Below, one piece after another: positions 57,001-64,000 of a stretch of DNA of 64,000 nucleotides. The stretch lies in contig JAAGOF010000055.1 of NCBI GenBank assembly GCA_010645155.1, forward strand, positions 490,039 to 554,038, written 5' to 3'. Positions within the stretch are counted from its first letter, which is position 1. Each line of letters opens with the position of its first letter. The notes below the pieces were generated by a model, which was given only the letters and a program-made list of their open reading frames with translations, was not told the DNA's origin and ran no database searches. Origin of the DNA: Tigriopus japonicus (lineage: Eukaryota > Arthropoda > Copepoda > Harpacticoida > Harpacticidae). The position numbers and the translations under genes were made by a program.

Positions 57001-60000
57001 TATCCGAAATGAATCACCTTGCACTTACTAGTGCTAAAACTCATTCCATTGCTCTCAGCCCAAGCACACATACGATTAATATCATTTTGGAATTGAATTT
57101 GATCTGTGGCGCTTTTCAAGGATCTTCCAACTTTTGTGTCGTCGGCAAAGGAGCTCATGAATGATGGAGCTCTTATGGTTTCAGGAAGATAAGACACATA
57201 CATGAGGAAGAGAAGTGGCCCTATCACACTTCCTTGAACAACCTCACTCTCCACACTTTGCCAGCTAGAGAACTCTCCGCTAAGAACCACACGTTGCCGT
57301 CGGTCTGAGAGCCAGTTCTCAATCCATTCGAGAAGGTTTCCTTGAATCCCAAGTTTGTGGAACTTTTCTAACGAATTGTCGTGTGGAACGAGGTCGAAGG
57401 TTTTCCTGAAGTCAAAATAGATAACATCGACTGGAGTTCTTTTGTTGATAGCATCAATGACTTGATTAAAAAATTGGATTAGGTTGGTGGCACAACTTCT
57501 TCGTGGAAGCAAACAATGTTGGTTGTTGGGAATGATTTTGGATGTATGTAAAAAGTGGTATATGTGTTAATATGTATCTTGATAACAGACTCCATCAACT
57601 TACAGATGTTACTTGTAAGTGAAATTGGCCGATAATTATTGGCTTTGGATTTTGAACATTTTTTGAAGATAGGGGTGACGTTTGCATCTTTCCAGCAACT
57701 TGGGACGGATCCAAGATTAAGGCTTTGTTGGAAAAGATCTTTCAGTGGTTCAGTGAGGGCTACAGAGGTGTGTTTCAGGAAGGTAGTACTGATTTCATTG
57801 GGCCCGGGGGTTGAGTTCCACCATAGATTCAGGATGGCATCGTTGATTTCTTTCGAAGTGATCTAGATGTCAGAGAGTGAGTTTTCATCAACGCGTGGTG
57901 GAACTTGGAGATCTCTCCCTTGACTACTGGGGTGAAAGATAGATTAACACTTGGGCCTTGTCTCGATCGTCTTTTACCAACACTCCATCTTTGTCCTCCA
58001 ATGATCCAATGACCTTTCCATGTGATTGTGATTCCACAATGTGATTCCATGTGATGCCCACCAGGGTGGGCATTTTTCGACATCGAGAGACTTTTGGACA
58101 CCCTAGTGTCCAAAAGTGTCCAAAAGTGTCCATAAATACCCAAAAGGTGTCCAAAAATACCCAGAAGTTGTCCAAAAATCCCCAGAAGGTGTCCAAAAAT
58201 CCCAGAAAGTGTCCAAAAATTCCAGAAGGTGTCCAAAAATCCCCAGAAGATGTCCATAAATGTCCAAAAGTCCAACAAACGTAAAAGAAAGTTGTACAAA
58301 TCAGACGAAAAACCAGTTACACTACTTAAGTTATTGAATTCTAAAGAATGCATGGTTGTATACTTAAACAAAAATAGTTCTATTAATTGAAACATTACTT
58401 GGAGACATAAACTTTGCCATGATTACTTCAATCCTTGGGCATGAGGCTATTTGCCTCACTGATTACAATAATATTATATGTTTATACATTAGTAAAACGT
58501 AAGAACAATTTGCATGTTTTGTTTATACAACATGATAAAATGTGTGTAACTGTTCAAAATATTTCAAGATTTACATATTATTTCTTCATCTGTAAACAAG
58601 AGTCTTGTCTTTTTTAATAGTAAATCAACACGGCTTAAATTCTTTGGCAAAAGCATTTTAATACTCACATTGCAATCTGATATCAGTTTAAGTGTGCTTT
58701 ATTATAGTTAGCTTTTTTTTGGACAGTCAGTTCAAAAGACTTCTTGCCTCTTGGATGGGAAACACTTGCAACAATGATAAACTTTTTAATATAAATCAAA
58801 ATACTAAGTAATCTTCTCTTGGTACTAACTTATTTGCATTGGGGAAACATTTAAATCTGCTTTTGCGTATATAATGAGTCCACCTTCACGGTCATCCTTT
58901 GTATCGGTTCCATCATTGAGGATTACATTATATCTAGGGCTGAATATTTTAGGTTTTACATAAAAACCTAGGTTTTAACCTAAAACGCCTTTTTTGGGCA
59001 ATTTTTACCTAAAAATAAGTTTCCAACCTAAAATTAACTTTTTTCTCGCATTTTTCAGGAAATTTTTACCTAAAACTAAGTTTTCAACCTAAAATTAACT
59101 TTTCTCTCACCCTAAAGTCATTTGACTACGCCCACTTGAAAATTACCCCAGTGTCTTTAAAACAAAAAAAAGGAAGAAAGTAGAAGAGTGGGAGCCACAA
59201 TGTTTTTCATCTCAACAACATACCGAATTAGCTTTATCAGGTGGTTTCAGGCCGACATACTGCCAATTAAGGGCGCTCACTGTCATTTTTTGAAGTTATA
59301 TTTTTCTCTCGTCTCGTTTTCAGTCATTTCATCTCGTTTTTAGGGCGCAAATTTTCAATTTCTTTTTTTAAGTCGAAAATTTTTTAAACTCGTTTTTAGG
59401 TCAAAAATTTCTGAACTCGTTTTAAGGTCAAAAATTTCCGATCTCCGTGTTTAGGTCGACAATTTTCGGTCTCATTTTAGGTCAAAAATTGCCGATCTCC
59501 TTTTTTGGGTCGACAATTTTTGATCTGGGTTTTTTGGTCGCATTTTTGCCACTTTCTGCCATATTCTACCGCTTAACAAATTTCACTGGCACAAACTTTT
59601 CTATACTGGCATTTTCCCCCACTGCCAAATAAAATTTTCATTGCCTTTGTCTCTGCTCAACTGCTTTTACTCTTGCCAAGAGTAAAGTGCTGAAAAACAA
59701 TAGATAAAAGGCAAAATTTGGTCTGAAAAGCCACTGTAAAAGGTGTAATCTATTCAACCTAAAAAAAACCTAAAACGTAGTTTTGGGCAACCTAATTATG
59801 TCATAATTTGCCCAAAAAGTTAACCTAAAATATTCAGCCCTAATTGTATCCCTCGATTGATATTTCCTTGTCTGAGATGCTTTCATGGGTCCACGATTCT
59901 GTTTTGAAAATTATGTCTGGCCTTTCCGTACTTGCTCTGGTTTGGAGGTTATTTATTTTATTAACGATAGATCCTGCGTTGAAATAGAGAATTTTTAATT

Positions 60001-60678
60001 TTCAAATTGACGGTTATATCGACTTTATCTTGATCGCTGTGAGGAATCCATTCATCAATTCTTATTGTCCATGGCATGCCCAACCTTCCAAGCGTTAACC
60101 AAGACAGTAAAAATGATTCACTTAAAAAGTTGGTTAACTTAGAAAGCTGCTTAAAACAGCTACCCTCAAAAGATTGACAACTATTGAATTAGTTTCCAAA
60201 ATCGTCGGAATACGTTTAACATTTTTTGGAAAACATCCTGAACCTCCGGATTTTATCTCTCTGATCCCCTTCAGCTTTTGGAGAAGACGCATTCTACCAT
60301 CTTTTCCCAACAACCTGAAGAAATTGGTGTTTAAAGTCTCCATTTTGTCAATCCTTGAAAATTCTTTAAAGTATCAGTGCCTAGCTTTACTCTTTGAAAG
60401 TGTTTCAAGACTTTTAATATCATTTTTCAATGTCAGAGTATCCTAATTAAGATATTTTGCTACAGTGTTAAAAAAAAATCTAAAAAACTACGTAATTTCA
60501 AGATGTTATTAGTTTCCCGACAGATGTTCCTAACTTTGTTCTAAATCGACTCGTTATACTTGTTTTTTTATCATTTTTATTTTATTTGCAGAATACTCCC
60601 AACACCTTGCAAGACATTTCTTCCAGCTTCATGCTGAAGTGTCATGTAGAGGATTCTCCAATTGCCCCAGCCGGTTAG
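54024..60678 (+). CDS. Candidate two-exon small protein with ubiquitin-like N-terminus
   Basis: Exon 1 is 54024-54260: an ATG opening 79 codons ending at a textbook donor (AAG then GTAAGC). The product starts MAYRLILIYFTDGRFLSLHD, then MDLKNEILHRQG, VFVGYPKIVG and ETTIEELANVIVK. The strand-strand-helix-strand pattern resembles a beta-grasp fold, but there is no motif proof. Exon 2 is proposed at 60592-60678, after a strong pyrimidine tract ending TTTGCAG, in matching phase: NTPNTLQDISSSFMLKCHVE then DSPIAPAG and TAG. The total is 107 residues. The 6.3-kb intron would contain two nested hAT elements, a LINE on the opposite strand and other repeats. Exon 1 may instead join an exon I did not recognise, or be a relic. 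Confidence 0.35.
54682..55404. mobile_element. Nested hAT-like element (CAGGGRTCGGCAACC ends)
   Basis: Element 54690-55396 (707 bp), starting CAGGGATCGGCAACC and ending GGTTGCCGACCCCTG, with an exact 8-bp duplication CTCTAGAA on both sides. GGCCCAC motifs recur near both ends. The interior is a long foldback (about 54863-55325). No transposase. The ends are of the type common among non-autonomous hAT elements in animals. Confidence 0.93.
54863..55325. repeat. Foldback hairpin, copy 1
   Basis: Two imperfectly complementary arms of about 200-230 bp meet at GCCCTTTTCTGGT (55067-55079) and ACCAGAAAAGGGC (55088-55100), separated by 8 nt. Arm landmarks are AAAAGTTATGCC and its partner GGCATAAC-like sequence, and TACGTATTTCAATTTT against AAAATTGAAATACGTA. 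A second copy, in opposite orientation, lies at 62620-62992. Confidence 0.85.
56279..58061 (-). pseudogene. Second LINE family, reverse-transcriptase remnant
   Basis: Minus strand. From about 57780 to 57640: LNLGSVPSCWKDANVTPIFK, then NNYRPISLTSNICKLMES. The uninterrupted piece 57512-56808 holds VDVIYFDFRKTFDLVPHD with the first catalytic Asp, SVIGPLLFLMYVSYL and SSFADDTKVGRS with the catalytic Asp pair. The C-terminal end, TRLWNDLPEGAKECPTINSL, closes near 56308. The IGPLLF block lacks the usual PQG (VVQGS), and frameshifts separate the pieces, so it is dead. It is clearly different in sequence from the LINE at 48298. The 5' part is cut off by the repeat at 58062. Confidence 0.85.
58062..58822 (+). 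mobile_element. Short copy of the TGTCCAAAAG-repeat element
   Basis: Begins CAGGGTGGGCATTTTTCGAC exactly as 44434, has fewer TGTCCAAAAG units, and then follows 45190-45608 and 46866-46951 without the LTR and Copia insertions. Similarity stops at 58822, so the right end is truncated. It provides the empty sites for both insertions in the longer copy. Confidence 0.85.
58927..59850. mobile_element. hAT-like element (TAGGGCTGAATATTTTAGG ends)
   Basis: Element 58935-59842 with inverted ends TAGGGCTGAATATTTTAGGT, flanked by ATTATATC (58927-58934) and ATTGTATC (59843-59850), one mismatch. The ends are rich in AACCTAAAA repeats. The middle (about 59330-59540) holds the about 27-bp tandem unit also seen at 31600-31760 in the other orientation. 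No transposase. Confidence 0.85.
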
Positions 60679-61247
60679 GTGCCATGGGAGAATGCTCGCT
60701 CCGACGCACTATGCCAAGACACCTCTGATTTTGGCAAGAAAAGGAAAGGAATTTTGCGAAAGATTTTGTGACGAGTTCGAATCTTTTTATAAGCATAAAA
60801 TGGGTCCATTAAAACAAATTCCAATGGGTTTTTCAAACCGTTCTCTTTGCAGTCATCTTAATCATTTAAAATAAAAAGAAGAATAGATGTATAAGAACCA
60901 AAATACCATCATGAGATAGCCATCCTTTGATGTACATACGTAAGAAGGACTCAATGTTCCAACAAGATGCGACTCATCGCATCTTGCAAGTACAATAGAC
61001 TGCGCCTTATTTGACTATTTAAGACCATGTTCCTACTGAATAAATAGCAGTCCTTTGACACTTGTCCGAACTTGCTCGAGAGCATTTAGTTCCCATAACA
61101 ATTTATTATACAGTTCTTGTGGCCGGAGTATTCCCCTCCTCGCAATTAGCTCATTTTGGTGGCAATTGCATTTTACACCCCACCCTGGATCATTATTTTG
61201 CAGGTCCCTGATTTGACCTCTATCCTGCTACAGACTGTATTCAAAAC
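59851..61247. other. Mostly unassigned
   Basis: Contains the proposed second exon at 60592-60678. An overlapping 70-codon ORF (60662-60874, MPQPVRCHGRMLAPTHYAKT) has no recognised relative. Confidence 0.35.
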
Positions 61248-61473
61248 ATGAATTTTCACCACCCTTCGAAAAGGTGGCAGTACAAGATGGAGTTTGTTTG
61301 TCTCACGAAAAGAAAGAATATTATTCCGCGAAGTCCTTAAGATAGGAAATTCTATACATGATGAATTTTCACCACCCTTCGAAAAGGTGGCAGTACAAGA
61401 TGGAGGTTGTTATCAAGAAAGAAAAAAATGATGTTCCGCGAAGTCTTACAAACGAAATTTTATACAAGAAAGA
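61248..61473 (+). repeat. 113-bp direct duplication with conserved hairpin
   Basis: ATGAATTTTCACCACCCTTC and the following 25 bases occur at 61248 and exactly again at 61361, then both copies drift apart but stay alignable (TTCCGCGAAGTC). CCACCCTT and AAAGGTGG form a short stem in each. Both copies translate in the same frame to NFHHPSKRWQYKME; the second is part of a 61-codon ORF (61358-61543). Confidence 0.75.
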
Positions 61474-61543
61474 AAGTGCTCCAAAGAGAGAGTTCACTCG
61501 CCCCGTTTTTATGAACGTTCAATATGACATCGGACGCAGTTGA

Positions 61544-62610
61544 TTCCCGTTGCTCATATGTGATTCTGCGGATGTTGTTGATTCCCGTGCCTCACGATCC
61601 TAATTTTAAGGCCTTCTTCAGAGCTCCCCGACCTGCCCAATCGGTTCATCCCCTTGTCTCCTTACTCTGCCAATGGTTTGATCAACCTCGGCTCATTCAT
61701 CTCTAATCATCTTGTCTTAGTCTTTTCTCTTCCCGTTATTCCCAGTTATCTGACTGGTCCTTCATATTCCAGCAATCAATGCTACAACCGACCATTGGTT
61801 GTCAATGATGGAGGCACTCCCAAGGACCCCAGTGACGGAGGACGCTCCGCGGTTTTGGGACACCCTACGTCAATTACCCATGTTTAACGAACATTTATAG
61901 TTTCTATCCGATGTTGATGTGTTCCATGCGCATACGCCGCGGCGCGAGAGAGTGGTTGCTCCCTTGATCGTGCAATGTTTGTTTCGACTTTTCTGCCCCA
62001 AGTGGAGAAAGTGTATGGGCCGTCGTACCACCCAACCACTGAGACATTCCTTCGAACGTGGTATTGAGTTCCACTCTTTTAGTCTCACTGTACATACCTA
62101 CTTCTAGTACATAGTTCCATCCTCGTATTTTCGTCACTACTTCTCGATTCAAACTATCGACACGTTCATTTCAGACGTCTTCTGTTTTATTCGTCAATCT
62201 TTTTCGTCATGTGTCCCTGTTCTTGGGGTATTAACCCCAAACAACTCTAACAACATCAAATGGGGCTTTTGAACTTCATTTCCAAACCATGAACACCACA
62301 GCACAACACCTATGGTCATCACCACATCATTCACGCATCTTAAAAACGTTAAATTCTTCGTCTCCCGTCAGAGAATGTGGACCTCAGAGGAACGCCGATT
62401 TTCCATCAATATCCATTCATCCTCCTCCAATATCAGATCTGCTTTTGATGCTCCTGAATCAATCCGATTTTCAAGACTTCCACTGTTTGAGTTCAATCCA
62501 CAACAAACCCAATGTGAAATCGTGGTGTGACATCTCCCACCCCGAATATTCTGGTTCCAAGTATCCATCTTCATTCATAGCCTACCACTAGTGACGAAGT
62601 TTCCTGCAGT
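61544..62610. other. Unidentified, protein-like fragments in several plus frames
   Basis: Pyrimidine-rich on the plus strand with open stretches such as PYSANGLINLGSFISN (about 61655-61700) and WTSEERRFSINIHSSSSNIR (about 62372-62430), separated by stops and frame changes. It looks like a decayed gene or mobile element. I do not recognise the family. Confidence 0.3.
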
Positions 62611-62619
62611 GGAAAACAC

Positions 62620-62992
62620 GATTCTGAGTCAAACCGTCTTTCGAGGAAATCTCACAATTTCTATTTTCAGCTCAATCGAACGTCGGAGACAAAAGTTATG
62701 CTCACTCAAAGTTCAGTGCAAATCCTACCGGGAATGAATGAACTAAATGCCCTTTTGTGGTAATCGTTTTACCACAAAAGGGCGAGTTCATTCATTCTAT
62801 GCTCTCTTCAGTACGTAAGTTTGAGAAGGCATAACTTTTCACTCCGGCATTCGATTGGGCTGAAATTTGAAATACGTGTTCTTCTCATTGCAAGCCAGGT
62901 CTCATTTGCAGAAGAACGCAAATGGTTTGTTTCTGCTGGAAATCATAATTCTCATTGCTAGCCTCCCACTCCATGATTCCAGTGCTTCTTGC
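62620..62992. repeat. Foldback hairpin, copy 2
   Basis: The arms meet at GCCCTTTTGTGGT (62749-62761) and ACCACAAAAGGGC (62771-62783). In the reverse orientation it aligns with 54863-55325 on both arms, including GAATGAATGAA and TTTCAGCTCAATCG-type segments. The hAT-type ends present around copy 1 are absent here. Confidence 0.8.
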
Positions 62993-64000
62993 TTCAGCGT
63001 TTTGAAGAAAAATACCTGAAAGACCGCTGAAAGTGTGACGTGAAATCTTATTAATTAACACAAAAACTTAAGATAAATCCTCCAAATTGCCGGAGAATAT
63101 TTCATTTAACGATTGCTTATGTTATTACGTTGCAACGCAAGATCTCATTTAATTCATGAGTGCACAGTTATTATTCAAAATTTCCATTTGCTAAAGCCGA
63201 TCAACATTGAAATCAGGTGGCAAATCACGACATTATTACCACAGTCTAGTCAACCTGGCTAAAAAGTGTGACTAACCAGTGTGACTAACCAGTAAGTAGC
63301 TTCCTGCCACTTCCAGGCATCCTCTCGGGAGTTTTCTTGCTCGTCACGTTTGAACAGTCTTGCAGGACACACCCAACAGCCGGGAGATCTCGGTAGGAGT
63401 GTTGCCTGCCTCAAAAAGCGCAAGAATCGAAACTTGCCTGCTGAGTTCGGAGAACACCGAACTCAAACACTGATTTGTCTCAATCACAGTCAATGTCAGT
63501 CTCAAATACTGTTTGAGAAGTACCTCAAAAGAGAGTTAGATTTTGATTACACGCTTTAACAAAATTGTTAAACACGAGTAGGTTCAATTAGCCCTCTAGT
63601 GGCGGGCACCTTTTGGAGCTGTCATTTCGTTTGTAAGTCTTGATACCGTCTTGATGCCAACTTCTGAGATGTATTAATAGAGACCGGCATCACTTGGTCT
63701 CATATATTGGAAATACCGTCTCGTCCCATCACTACAAAACACCTCAGTTTAAAGCATAGTCTTCTTGAAAAAGAGCTAAATTTAAAACCGCCAAAAACAC
63801 TTCTATGATCATATTTTTGGACCTTACGTAATTGGCAGTGTCTTTCAAGACATGGAAAAATTGCTGTTTGGAGATTTTTTCTTGCTTTCACAAAAAGGCG
63901 GCCAAGAAAAAATGGTTATTCCGTGAAATGATGTTGGCTTTAGCTGCTTTAGCATGTTACAGATAGAGCAGAAATAATAAATATATGTCAATGCTTCTCT
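62993..64000. other. No gene recognised, window edge
   Basis: Short ORFs only. GAGACCGGCATCAC near 63680 resembles the end of the hAT-like element at 24371 (GAGACTGGCATCG) and may be a fragment. Confidence 0.35.

Overview
The window is intron-rich, transposon-rich eukaryotic DNA. The protein-coding genes have GT-AG (two GC-AG) introns and are metazoan-type (SF3B3, ERCC8, MALSU1, a retinol-dehydrogenase-like SDR, a Ly6/uPAR protein). I infer an invertebrate animal, quite possibly a crustacean such as a copepod, but nothing here fixes the species. Exons were joined by hand from splice sites, reading phase and family homology; there is no transcript evidence.

Layout. Positions 1083-19804 form a compact gene block, all on the minus strand: a 9-exon coiled-coil protein (possibly CSPP1-like), MALSU1 (mitochondrial ribosome assembly), ERCC8/CSA (transcription-coupled repair), a small unknown ORF, a secreted GH105-type unsaturated-uronyl hydrolase, an SDR of the RDH11-14 type, a three-finger C2H2 zinc-finger protein and a secreted/GPI-type Ly6 protein. 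Positions 19805-33092 hold no convincing multi-exon gene. They carry DNA transposons with 8-bp target duplications, a truncated LINE and a tRNA-like (SINE-like) segment. Positions 33093-40477 hold SF3B3 on the plus strand (12 exons, 1220 aa). Three of its introns carry box C/D snoRNA-like units, a fourth intron has a weaker candidate, and the large intron 6 holds a candidate nested membrane-protein gene.

Positions 40600-64000 are a transposon landscape. It contains decayed LINEs, a pogo-like MITE, and a hAT-like element carrying both a solo LTR and a truncated Copia element. It also holds an almost complete CR1/Jockey-type LINE sitting in a 29-bp tandem array, nested hAT elements with readable target-site duplications, and two copies of a foldback hairpin. 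A possible two-exon ubiquitin-like gene (54024-60678) would span much of this.

The most unusual signals are: the paralogous snoRNA-like units in SF3B3 introns, all with the same guide complementary to the conserved 5' end of 18S rRNA; a hAT-like family reduced in one place to a 36-bp perfect palindrome flanked by an 8-bp duplication, and in another to a 10-bp palindrome beside a triplicated target site; and the compensatory base-pair change at the tip of the foldback hairpins.
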